Below are positions 57,276-64,000 of a stretch of DNA of 64,000 bases, one piece after another (within the stretch, counting starts at the first letter, position 1; every line of letters starts with the position of its first letter). The DNA comes from Duganella guangzhouensis. Its GTDB lineage: Bacteria > Pseudomonadota > Gammaproteobacteria > Burkholderiales > Burkholderiaceae_D. Made by a program: the position numbers and the translations under genes. Location: NCBI RefSeq assembly GCF_009674535.1, contig NZ_WKJK01000010.1, forward strand, positions 62,001-126,000, given 5' to 3'. A model generated the notes under the pieces. That model had not been told where the DNA came from and searched no databases. It worked only from the letters and a program-made list of their open reading frames with translations.

Positions 57276-58472
57276 TTAGGCGTAGCTACGCAGGCGCAGC
57301 GAGAATTCTTGCAGCGATTTGATGCCGGACGCTTCGGCGCGGTTGCACCAGTCTTGCAGCTTGTGCAGCAGCTGGTCCCGGGTGAAGTGCGAACGCTCCC
57401 AGATCACACCCAGCTCGACGCGCATATTGTGCATGGTTTCCAGCGCTTTGCTGTGCTGGAACAGTTCCGACAGCTGTTGCTGCTGCGGCGCTTCCAGTTT
57501 GCCCGGCTCGCGCTGCATCAGCTTGCGCGACGACTTCAGGAAGCGCGCTTCCAGCTCGGCTTTGTGCTTCAGGTGTTCCAGCTCTTCTTTCCACGCGTGT
57601 TTGATCGATTTGGCGTATTTGGCCATCACGTCGTAACGGTTGGCGATCACCGATTGCAGCGTGTCGAAGTCGGCTTCCAGCTTGTCTTTGGCGAACTTCG
57701 GCTCCGGCGCGCGTTTTTTCACTTTGGCCAGACCGACCATTTCCAGCGCGCGGATGTAAGCCCAGCCGATATCAAACTCATACCATTTGGACGACAGCTT
57801 GGCCGAGGTGGCGAAGGTGTGGTGGTTGTTGTGCAGTTCTTCGCCGCCGATCAGCAGGCCCAGCGGGATGATGTTGGTGGCCGCGTCGGCGCAGTCGTAG
57901 TTGCGGTAGCCCCAGTAGTGGCCGATGCCGTTGATGATGCCGGCCGCCGTGATCGGAATCCATACCATCTGAATCGCCCACACGGTCACGCCGATCACGC
58001 CAAACAGGATGAAGTTGATCACCAGCAGCGACGAGACGCCCAGCGCGCTGTGACGGGTGTAGACATTGCGCTCCATCCAGTCATCCGGCGTGCCATGGCC
58101 GTATTTGTCCATGGTTTCCTGGTTCTTGGCTTCCGCACGGTACAGTTCGGCGCCTTGCCAGAATACTTTCTTGATGCCGCGCGTCACCGGGCTGTGCGGA
58201 TCTTCTTCGGTATCGCATTTGGCGTGGTGCTTGCGGTGGATCGAGGCCCATTCCTTGGTCACCTGGCCGGTGGTCAGCCACAGCCAGAAACGGAAGAAGT
58301 GACTGACGATAGGATGCAAGTCCAGCGCGCGGTGCGCCTGGCAACGGTGCAGATAAATCGTCACACCCGCGATGGTGATGTGGGTGACCGCCATCGTATA
58401 GAAGAACACTTGCCAGCCGGTCAGGCGGGTCACGCCGTTCGACAGGAAATCCAGTACTGCGTATAAGCTCAT
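57276..58472 (-). CDS. Membrane fatty acid desaturase (delta-9 acyl desaturase type)
   Basis: A 398-residue di-iron membrane enzyme. The three His boxes are HRCQAHRA (from H42), HRKHH and HNNHH, with hydrophobic segments around them. A roughly 130-residue C-terminal extension rich in charged helices (about 260-398, with ELEHLKHKAELEARFLKSSR) follows the catalytic part. It introduces a double bond in membrane lipids, adjusting fluidity. It probably has its own promoter with an inverted repeat. Confidence 0.92.
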   Translation of the reverse strand: MSLYAVLDFLSNGVTRLTGWQVFFYTMAVTHITIAGVTIYLHRCQAHRALDLHPIVSHFFRFWLWLTTGQVTKEWASIHRKHHAKCDTEEDPHSPVTRGIKKVFWQGAELYRAEAKNQETMDKYGHGTPDDWMERNVYTRHSALGVSSLLVINFILFGVIGVTVWAIQMVWIPITAAGIINGIGHYWGYRNYDCADAATNIIPLGLLIGGEELHNNHHTFATSAKLSSKWYEFDIGWAYIRALEMVGLAKVKKRAPEPKFAKDKLEADFDTLQSVIANRYDVMAKYAKSIKHAWKEELEHLKHKAELEARFLKSSRKLMQREPGKLEAPQQQQLSELFQHSKALETMHNMRVELGVIWERSHFTRDQLLHKLQDWCNRAEASGIKSLQEFSLRLRSYA

Positions 58473-58536
58473 TACTACTCCAAAATGGGGCGTATTCTCT
58501 CCGCCAAGATTGCGTTTTTGATAGGCGCACGCAGGC

Positions 58537-58565
58537 CGTCCGTCTTACTTTCGGACGATATTGTA
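58537..58565 (-). promoter_or_regulatory. Candidate promoter and operator of the desaturase gene
   Basis: On the minus strand a TACAAT -10-like box (58565-58560) is followed after 2 nt by the inverted repeat CGTCCG-N9-CGGACG (58557-58537). The repeat covers the likely start site, a good place for a repressor. No convincing -35 was found. Confidence 0.4.
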
Positions 58566-58611
58566 CGATGGTTTAATCCTAATTTGACGAAGCTTTTCCC
58601 TGAATCACTGA

Positions 58612-59955
58612 TTATTCCTTAGGCACGGTCGTGCTTTCCTGCGCACTCACAGGCGCCGGGGTCGGCCCCAGGATGCGCATTTCCCGTTGCGGGAATGGGA
58701 CAGAGATATTGTTTTCCTTCAGCGCGCGCCAGATCGCGCGGTTGACGTCGGAGGTGACGCCGCCACGGCCATTTTCCGGGTCTTTAATCCAGAAGCTGAC
58801 GGTCAGATCGAGACCATCGGCGCCAAAGCTGCTCAGGTTGACCGAAGGCGGCTTGTCTTTCAGCACCCGCTCCACCGTCAGCGCGGCGTCGGTCAGCAGC
58901 TGGATCACGAAGTCGACATCGGTATCGTAAGCCACGGAGACCTTGGTCGAAATATTGACCAGGCTGGTCGACAGCGACGAGTTCTGCACCGCGCCCGACA
59001 CCAGCATCTCGTTCGGCACGATCGATTCGACGCCATCCAGTCCCTGGATCACGGTGTAGCGGGTATTGATCTGGGTCACCTTGCCGCTGTATTTATCGAC
59101 CGTGATCATGTCGCCGATGGTCAGCGAGCGATCCAGCAGGATGACGAAGCCGGATACATAATTGCTGGCGATCTTTTGCAAGCCCAGACCGAGGCCGACG
59201 CCAAGCGCGCCGCCAAACACCGACAGCACGGTCAGGTCGATGCCCACCAGCGACAGGCTCATCAGCACCGCCACCAGGATCAGCAACGCGCGCGCGGTGC
59301 GCGACATCACCACCCGCAGGTTGGTGTGCATGCCCTGCATTTTCATCAGCCATTCTTCCAGCGCGGCGCCGGCCCACAGCGCCAGCATCAGCAGCACGAC
59401 CACCGAGGCGGTGGCCTGCAGGATGTCGGCGATCGACACCTTGTATTTGCCGATCGGCAGCACGGTGTCGTCCATGAAGGCGAACACGTCGATCCACAGG
59501 CCGGTCACGTACAGCACGAAAGCCAGCCACACCAGCAACTGGAACAGTTTTTCAAACGCCAGCATGGTCGGGCTGATGGTGCGGCCATTGCGCGCGAACA
59601 CGCGCCGCAGCAGATAGAAGGTGAAGCGGATCACCGCCAGCGAGCCGAAGATCGGCAACGCCACCAGCACCAGGTTGACGTGGTAATGGTATTTGGCCAG
59701 CAGCACGCGCGACACGAACAGCAACACCACCACGCCCAGCGGCGCCATCACGCGGCCAAAGCTTTCGACGCCAAAGCTCAGCACGCCGCTGTGCGATTCC
59801 TGGCGGCCGAAGCGTTTCTTCAACATCCGCGCCACGCCGAAACCGACCACCACGGAAATGACAATGGCGGCGATCTGCCACAGCAGGCTGACATCGTGCA
59901 GGTCGCCGCTAAGCAGGTCGTCGATCAGGTTGAGCAGAGGCTGTTGTCGGGACAT
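58612..59955 (-). CDS. Mechanosensitive channel, MscS family
   Basis: A 447-residue inner-membrane protein with about five membrane segments; the pore-lining helix is VFGGALGVGLGLGLQKIASN and the beta domain has GFVILLDRSLTIGDMITVDK. It opens under membrane tension to release solutes, longer at the N-terminus than MscS proper. The start is uncertain: ATG 59955 (MSRQQPLL) or ATG 59985; neither has a strong ribosome binding site. Confidence 0.9.
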   Translation of the reverse strand: MSRQQPLLNLIDDLLSGDLHDVSLLWQIAAIVISVVVGFGVARMLKKRFGRQESHSGVLSFGVESFGRVMAPLGVVVLLFVSRVLLAKYHYHVNLVLVALPIFGSLAVIRFTFYLLRRVFARNGRTISPTMLAFEKLFQLLVWLAFVLYVTGLWIDVFAFMDDTVLPIGKYKVSIADILQATASVVVLLMLALWAGAALEEWLMKMQGMHTNLRVVMSRTARALLILVAVLMSLSLVGIDLTVLSVFGGALGVGLGLGLQKIASNYVSGFVILLDRSLTIGDMITVDKYSGKVTQINTRYTVIQGLDGVESIVPNEMLVSGAVQNSSLSTSLVNISTKVSVAYDTDVDFVIQLLTDAALTVERVLKDKPPSVNLSSFGADGLDLTVSFWIKDPENGRGGVTSDVNRAIWRALKENNISVPFPQREMRILGPTPAPVSAQESTTVPKE

Positions 59956-59993
59956 TGCGTCTTTATAGAAGTGACTGAGGTACATAGATTAAC

Positions 59994-60018
59994 AAAAAAA
60001 GGCCGGGTCGCCCCGGCC
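59994..60018 (-). terminator. Intrinsic terminator after rsmB
   Basis: On the minus strand GGCCGGG/CCCGGCC with loop GCGA is followed by seven T, 19 nt after the rsmB stop. Confidence 0.9.
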
Positions 60019-60036
60019 TCTTGACTTAAATGACGC

Positions 60037-61326
60037 TTACTCGGCGTCGTCTTCCTTGGCCTTCTTCGGCATCGGCTTGCGTTCGAACACGGCGGCGAAG
60101 AAGCCGTCGGTTTGATGTTTGTGCGGCAGCAGCTTCAGGTAGTCGCCCATCTCCAGCTCGATTTTTTGCTCGGCCAGCGCGGTGCTCATCGGGATCAGTT
60201 GGAAGTCCGGATGGGTTTCCAGGAATTGCTTGGCGATGAAGTCGTTCTCCTCTTCCAGCACCGAGCAGGTGGCGTAGACCAGACGGCCGCCGCCCTTCAC
60301 CAGACGGGCGGCGCCGTCCAGAATCGCGGCTTGCTTGACCTGCAGTTCGGCAATCGCTGCCGGCTGCTGGCGCCATTTGACGTCCGGATTGCGGCGCAGA
60401 GTGCCCAGGCCCGAGCATGGCGCGTCAACCAGCACGCGGTCGATCTTTCCGGCCAGGCGCTTGATCTTGGCATCGCGCTCGTGCGCGATCACCACCGGAT
60501 GCACGTTCGACAGGCCGCTGCGGGCCAGGCGCGGTTTCAGCTTGGTCAGACGCTTTTCGGAGACGTCAAACGCGTACAGGCGGCCGGTGTTGCGCATGGT
60601 CGCGCCCAGCGACAGCGTCTTGCCGCCGGCGCCGGCGCAGAAGTCAACCACCATTTCGCCGCGCTTGGCGCCGACCAGCGCCGACAGGATCTGGCTGCCC
60701 TCGTCCTGCACTTCGATGTGGCCTTCCTTGAACAGCGGCAGGTTTTGCAGCTGCGGCTTGTTCTGGATACGCAGGCCCAGCGGCGCGAACGGGGTAGGCT
60801 CGGCCTTGATCGGCGCTTCGGCCAGCTTGGCGATGACGGTCTCGCGGTTGTCCTTCAGCGTGTTGACGCGCAGGTCCAGCGGCGCAGGGCGGTTCATGCC
60901 ATCGGCCAGCGCCAGCGTTTCTTCCTCGCCGAACTGCTCGACCAGCTTGTCGAACAACCATTTCGGCATATTCGAGCGGCTCGACTTGTGCATCAGCTTG
61001 CGGTCGATTTCCAGGATGCGGTTGACCCACGTCACTTCATCTTCGGTGACGCCGCCCAGCGAGTCGATGCCCACGGCATCGGCCATGCCCAGCAGGGTCA
61101 GGCGACGCATGGTGGCGCCGCCGCCCGCTTCGGAGAAGTCGGTATAGAAGTTCTTGTTGCGCAGCACGTTGTACACCGACTCGGCGATCGCGCCGCGTTC
61201 ACGGCCGCCAAGGCGCGGGTGGTCTTTGAAGTAGCGCGACAGCGTGGTGTCGGCTGGCGCGGCAAAGCGCAAAATCTCGCGCAACACTTCTTCGGCGTTG
61301 GCGAGTATCGCTGGAGGCAATCTCAT
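60037..61326 (-). CDS. rsmB: RsmB/NOP-type 16S rRNA (cytosine-C5) methyltransferase
   Basis: A 429-residue SAM-dependent methyltransferase. An N-terminal helical NusB-like part is followed by the Rossmann catalytic domain: VVDFCAGAGGKTLSLGA, VLVDAPCSGLGTLRRNPDVK with one catalytic Cys and LVYATCSVLEEENDFI with the second. Target is probably C967 of 16S rRNA by analogy, though other RsmB-like targets cannot be excluded. It follows purN by 16 nt. Confidence 0.9.
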   Translation of the reverse strand: MRLPPAILANAEEVLREILRFAAPADTTLSRYFKDHPRLGGRERGAIAESVYNVLRNKNFYTDFSEAGGGATMRRLTLLGMADAVGIDSLGGVTEDEVTWVNRILEIDRKLMHKSSRSNMPKWLFDKLVEQFGEEETLALADGMNRPAPLDLRVNTLKDNRETVIAKLAEAPIKAEPTPFAPLGLRIQNKPQLQNLPLFKEGHIEVQDEGSQILSALVGAKRGEMVVDFCAGAGGKTLSLGATMRNTGRLYAFDVSEKRLTKLKPRLARSGLSNVHPVVIAHERDAKIKRLAGKIDRVLVDAPCSGLGTLRRNPDVKWRQQPAAIAELQVKQAAILDGAARLVKGGGRLVYATCSVLEEENDFIAKQFLETHPDFQLIPMSTALAEQKIELEMGDYLKLLPHKHQTDGFFAAVFERKPMPKKAKEDDAE

Positions 61327-61342
61327 GGAATTCCTTTAAATT

Positions 61343-61951
61343 TTAACTGTGGTCCACCTGGACCGCGCCCTGCTTGAGGGTCAATCTGTCTTCTACAAAC
61401 CAGCGCACCGCGCGCGGATAAATGACATGTTCTTCGACCAGCACGCGGGCTGACAGGGTTTCGACCGTATCATCCGGCAGCACAGGCACCGCTGCCTGCA
61501 ACACCATCGGCCCGTGGTCGAGTTCGGCCGTTACGAAATGCACCGTCGCGCCATGCCGCGGCACGCCGGCCGCCAGCGCCTGCGCATGCGTCGCCAGCCC
61601 GGGGAACAGCGGCAGCAGCGACGGATGAATATTGAGCATGCGCCCCGCGTAATGCGAAACGAAGGGCTCGGTCAGAATGCGCATGAAACCGGCCAGCACC
61701 ACCAGATCCGGCTGGAAGCCGTCGATCACGGTTTGCAGCGCGGCGTCAAACTCGGCGCGGCTGGCGTAATCCTTGTTGGCCACCACCGCCGTCGCGATGC
61801 CATGCTCGGCCGCAAAGTCCAGACCGGAGGCGTCGACACGATTGCTGATGACGGCGGCAATACGAGCGGGCCAGCGCTCGGCCTGAGCCGCGCGCACTAT
61901 CGCTTCCATATTGCTGCCGCGACCGGAAATCAGGATGACGATATTTTTCAT
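61343..61951 (-). CDS. purN: Phosphoribosylglycinamide formyltransferase
   Basis: A 202-residue enzyme of purine synthesis that formylates GAR using 10-formyl-tetrahydrofolate. Motifs: ILISGRGSNMEAI (phosphate binding), LAGFMRILTEPFV, and the catalytic NIHPSLLPLFPG and ELDHGPMVLQAAV. The ATG at 61951 gives the canonical MKNIVILISG start. Confidence 0.96.
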   Translation of the reverse strand: MKNIVILISGRGSNMEAIVRAAQAERWPARIAAVISNRVDASGLDFAAEHGIATAVVANKDYASRAEFDAALQTVIDGFQPDLVVLAGFMRILTEPFVSHYAGRMLNIHPSLLPLFPGLATHAQALAAGVPRHGATVHFVTAELDHGPMVLQAAVPVLPDDTVETLSARVLVEEHVIYPRAVRWFVEDRLTLKQGAVQVDHS

Positions 61952-62068
61952 AACCCGGCATTGTACCACCGCTCGGGGACACTCAGAAAGCAAGAATTGC
62001 TGCAATGCAGCAGGCGTAGGCCGGCCGCAACAGGCCGCTCCGGCGCGGCGGCGGAGGAAGATTCCGGC

Positions 62069-62506
62069 TTACTCGAACGAGTAAAACACCCGGAAAGGCA
62101 CTTTTTTATCGGCCCAGTAGTCGGCAGCGTCGCGGAAGACATCCAGCAAGGTTTCCCTTGCTTCCTTGTCAAATTTCTGGGCGTTCGGCAGTTGTTCCAG
62201 CACCACCAGGAAGCCGCTTTGCGTGCCGGCCTGGAACATGGTTTCGGTCAGCGTCTGGCGCAAACCGTCGAAATTCTTGCCTACCCCCTTGGGAAACAGG
62301 AACGATTCCGAGATGATGCCCAGCACCTGCTGCTTGGTGGCACCGGCGATGCAGTGCGCATACAGGAAGTGCTGACCCAAGCGGGCCGCCTCCTCCTGCA
62401 ACTCGCCGACGCGGAAGGCGCGGATCGATTGCACGAGGTTGGCGGGCACGCTGGCCAGCAAGCTCTCGTTTCCCTCAATTTGACCTGGTATGTACGGAGT
62501 GTCCAC
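62069..62506 (-). CDS. Barstar family protein (barnase-inhibitor like)
   Basis: A 145-residue acidic protein. The C-terminal half has the barstar pattern FLFPKGVGKNFDGLRQTL, then GFLVVLEQLPNAQ and DYWADKKVPFRVFYSF, including the conserved N-F-D loop that fills the barnase active site. A roughly 50-residue N-terminal extension precedes it. It begins with GTG at 62506. No barnase-like RNase gene lies within 2 kb on either side, so it is an orphan, possibly an immunity protein against a toxin encoded elsewhere. Confidence 0.82.
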   Translation of the reverse strand: MDTPYIPGQIEGNESLLASVPANLVQSIRAFRVGELQEEAARLGQHFLYAHCIAGATKQQVLGIISESFLFPKGVGKNFDGLRQTLTETMFQAGTQSGFLVVLEQLPNAQKFDKEARETLLDVFRDAADYWADKKVPFRVFYSFE

Positions 62507-62863
62507 TTTACTGTCGGGAGTGCCTAACTTGTGTATTAAAGAGTAAATAATTTGAGCACCTGTCCACTAAAATGGCCTGCGGGTCGGCGCCGGCCATACA
62601 ATCCCATACGCATATTAGGGTAACGTGTTGTTCCTCCCAGATCAACACGTATATGGTGTTCAACGCAATATTTGTTAAAAACAGAAGTTTTTTGCCGGTT
62701 TTAGGGGCCAAATCGGCACAATTCCCCCAGACCGTCGCTGTTACAATTTGTTGCCACAGATACCGCCCAGCCACTAGTCGCCGTTCGGCGGCGGGATTAA
62801 GATACGAATCATGCAATATCAGAAATCCCCTGATAGACACCCTGAACCAACACGAGGTACCAA
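62507..62863. other. Non-coding gap between barstar and glycine-zipper genes
   Basis: 357 bp, AT-richer than its surroundings, with the divergent promoters of both genes presumably inside. An 8-bp inverted repeat ACGTGTTG/CAACACGT with a 12-nt spacer (62623-62650) is seen. A TACAAT near 62741 could be a -10 box for the plus strand. No credible gene was found on either strand. Confidence 0.4.
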
Positions 62864-63379
62864 ATGAACTTGCAAGCCAAACTGATCGCCTCGGCCCTGT
62901 GCCTGAGCGCCTTGCCTTTCGCACAAGCCGCTGATTTCGAAGATTTCGGCCGCGTCGTGCGTGTCACCCCGCAGGTGGAGCAGGTCAACCGCCCGCGCCA
63001 GGAATGCCGCACCGAGGTCGTGCAGGTGCAACAGCCGGCGCCGGAGCGCAGCGTGGGCGGCGCCATCATCGGCGGCCTGGTCGGCGGCCTGGCCGGTAAC
63101 CAGGTCGGCGGCGGCAGCGGCCGCTCGGTGGCCACTGCCGCCGGCGCGATCGCCGGCGCCCTGGTCGGCGACCGTGTCGACAACGCCAACACCCCGACCA
63201 GCGGCGGCGTGCAGCAGCAGGCGGTCAAGCAGTGCCGCACCGTCGACCACTGGGAATCGCGCACTTCGGGCTACGAAGTGACCTACGACTACCGTGGCCG
63301 CAACTACACCAGCGTCATGTCCTACGATCCGGGCGAACGCGTGCAACTGCGCGTGGTGGTGGAACCGATCCAGCGTTAA
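62864..63379 (+). CDS. Glycine-zipper 2TM domain protein
   Basis: A 171-residue exported protein. A signal peptide ends PFAQA-AD. Residues about 61-105 form the glycine zipper GGAIIGGLVGGLAGNQVGGG, which can insert in membranes. Cysteines flank it (ECRTEV and KQCRTVDHW). It resembles the Rickettsia 17-kDa surface antigen family but lacks a lipobox. Function unknown; envelope stability is usual for relatives. GAGG lies upstream of the ATG. Confidence 0.88.
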   Translation: MNLQAKLIASALCLSALPFAQAADFEDFGRVVRVTPQVEQVNRPRQECRTEVVQVQQPAPERSVGGAIIGGLVGGLAGNQVGGGSGRSVATAAGAIAGALVGDRVDNANTPTSGGVQQQAVKQCRTVDHWESRTSGYEVTYDYRGRNYTSVMSYDPGERVQLRVVVEPIQR

Positions 63380-63407
63380 TCGGTCAGCCGCTCCCCTCCC
63401 CGCTTTC

Positions 63408-63436
63408 AATGCCGGCCTTGCGCCGGCATTGTCGTT
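63408..63436 (+). terminator. Hairpin terminator after the glycine-zipper gene
   Basis: A 9-bp perfect stem AATGCCGGC/GCCGGCATT with loop CTTGC, followed by GTCGTTTT. The T run is interrupted, so strength is moderate. Confidence 0.7.
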
Positions 63437-63473
63437 TTCAGATAATGCCGGATCACCCACCCGGCCTCCGCTC

Positions 63474-64000
63474 ATGTTAATCAAACGCAAATCCATCGAA
63501 AAAGAAGAATCCTCGCGACCGGCCTCGGCCAAGGCGCCCGCCAAACCCCGCAAGCCGAAATACGCGCCGGTGACGCTGTCCGAATTCGATGGCGTGCGCT
63601 ATCTGCACTTCGGCACCGAGTGGGTACAGGGCGCGATGCGCATCCGCAAACCCAACTGGCCGGAGCTGGAATACGCGCAGCAGATGATGGCCTGGCTGCT
63701 GTGGCTCGAGCAGCCACGCCATATCGCCCAACTGGGCCTGGGCACCGGCGCGCTGACCAAGTTCTGCTACGCGACCTTCCCCGAGGCCAGCGTCAGCGCG
63801 ATCGAGCTCAATCCGTCGGTGATCACCATCTGCGAATCGATGTTCAAGCTGCCGCCCAACGATGCCCGCCTCGATGTGCGCGAGCAGGACGCGCTGGACT
63901 TCGTCAACGACAAGGCCAACTTCGACACGCTGGACGTGCTGCAGGTCGACCTGTACGACGCCACCGCGCGCGGCCCGGTGCTGGACTCGGCGGAGTTCTA
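63474..64000 (+). CDS. Spermidine synthase-like methyltransferase fold protein (3' end beyond window)
   Basis: The frame begins with ATG at 63474 and runs off the end after 175 codons. A Lys-rich, disordered start (residues 1-30) is followed by the spermidine synthase-like fold: YLHFGTEWVQGAMRIRKPNW, HIAQLGLGTGALTKFCYATF (SAM-like binding loop), AIELNPSVITIC and LQVDLYDATARGP. Many such proteins in this group are not true aminopropyltransferases; the missing half prevents a finer call. Confidence 0.8.
   Translation, partial: MLIKRKSIEKEESSRPASAKAPAKPRKPKYAPVTLSEFDGVRYLHFGTEWVQGAMRIRKPNWPELEYAQQMMAWLLWLEQPRHIAQLGLGTGALTKFCYATFPEASVSAIELNPSVITICESMFKLPPNDARLDVREQDALDFVNDKANFDTLDVLQVDLYDATARGPVLDSAEF

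Noticed and set aside
62508-62924. Overlapping frames on both strands beside the barstar gene, considered as a partner RNase
   Set aside because: Neither translation shows barnase or other toxin motifs, and both run into the glycine-zipper gene or its promoter.

Overview
The window reads as an ordinary, GC-rich chromosome segment of a betaproteobacterium, most likely family Oxalobacteraceae (Massilia/Duganella type). Pointers are the gene orders tonB-exbB-exbD-exbD, ribF-ileS-lspA-coaBC-(dut) and sbp/cysTWA-cysB, a phasin gene, the bacterial Bpt-type arginyltransferase, and consistent codon use. I see no insertion sequence, prophage, CRISPR array, rRNA or replication origin. The genus is inferred from general knowledge and was not tested by any search.

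Layout. 1-2.4 kb: an exporter-type FtsX/YbbP permease (cut by the window edge) and an adenine deaminase, both minus strand. 2.6-7.8 kb: the conserved stress trio prkA-yeaH-spoVR behind a promoter with a long structured leader. 8.1-12.1 kb: TonB energy-coupling genes (tonB, exbB, two exbD) and a TPR protein. 12.1-21.2 kb: ribF-ileS-lspA-coaBC, then a 2.7-kb Tat-exported two-domain protein set between coaBC and dut. 21.2-28.1 kb: lipoprotein, XdhC, EamA transporter, AlkA, a methyltransferase-MerR pair behind a MerR-type operator, and DUF29. An initiator tRNA-Met lies on the minus strand at 28.2 kb. 28.4-32.6 kb: Nudix hydrolase, the two N-degron aminoacyl-transferases (aat, bpt), pyrD and an aldo/keto reductase.

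At 32.6 kb an 88-bp perfect palindrome lies between the aldo/keto reductase and a convergent AraC gene, and supplies the end of the AraC reading frame. 34-38 kb: a TonB-dependent receptor, presumably energised by the 8-kb TonB system, and a chemoreceptor. 38.2-45.2 kb: a sulfur-assimilation block, all minus strand: sbp, a small hydrolase, a 1-Cys peroxiredoxin, a TauE-type exporter, cysT-cysW-cysA and cysB. Its two main promoters share a 27-bp element. 45.3-49.4 kb: dgkA, an IclR regulator, a PBP7-type endopeptidase, a nitroreductase and an EamA transporter. 49.5-50.4 kb: a phasin gene with inverted repeat boxes around its promoter. 50.4-54.2 kb: livHMGF without a binding protein. 54.3-64 kb: ispH-fkpB, radC, rpmB-rpmG, a fatty-acid desaturase, an MscS channel, rsmB, purN, a barstar-like protein, a glycine-zipper protein and the start of a spermidine-synthase-like gene.

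Most of the window is housekeeping. The most unusual items are the Tat-exported SGNH/TIM-barrel chimera with substituted catalytic residues, the 88-bp palindrome, and several unannotated regulatory structures: the MerR dyad, the phasin-promoter boxes, the sulfur element, a UUCG hairpin covering a ribosome binding site, and a terminator-like hairpin in the liv leader. I found no clear multi-gene defence or wholly novel system.
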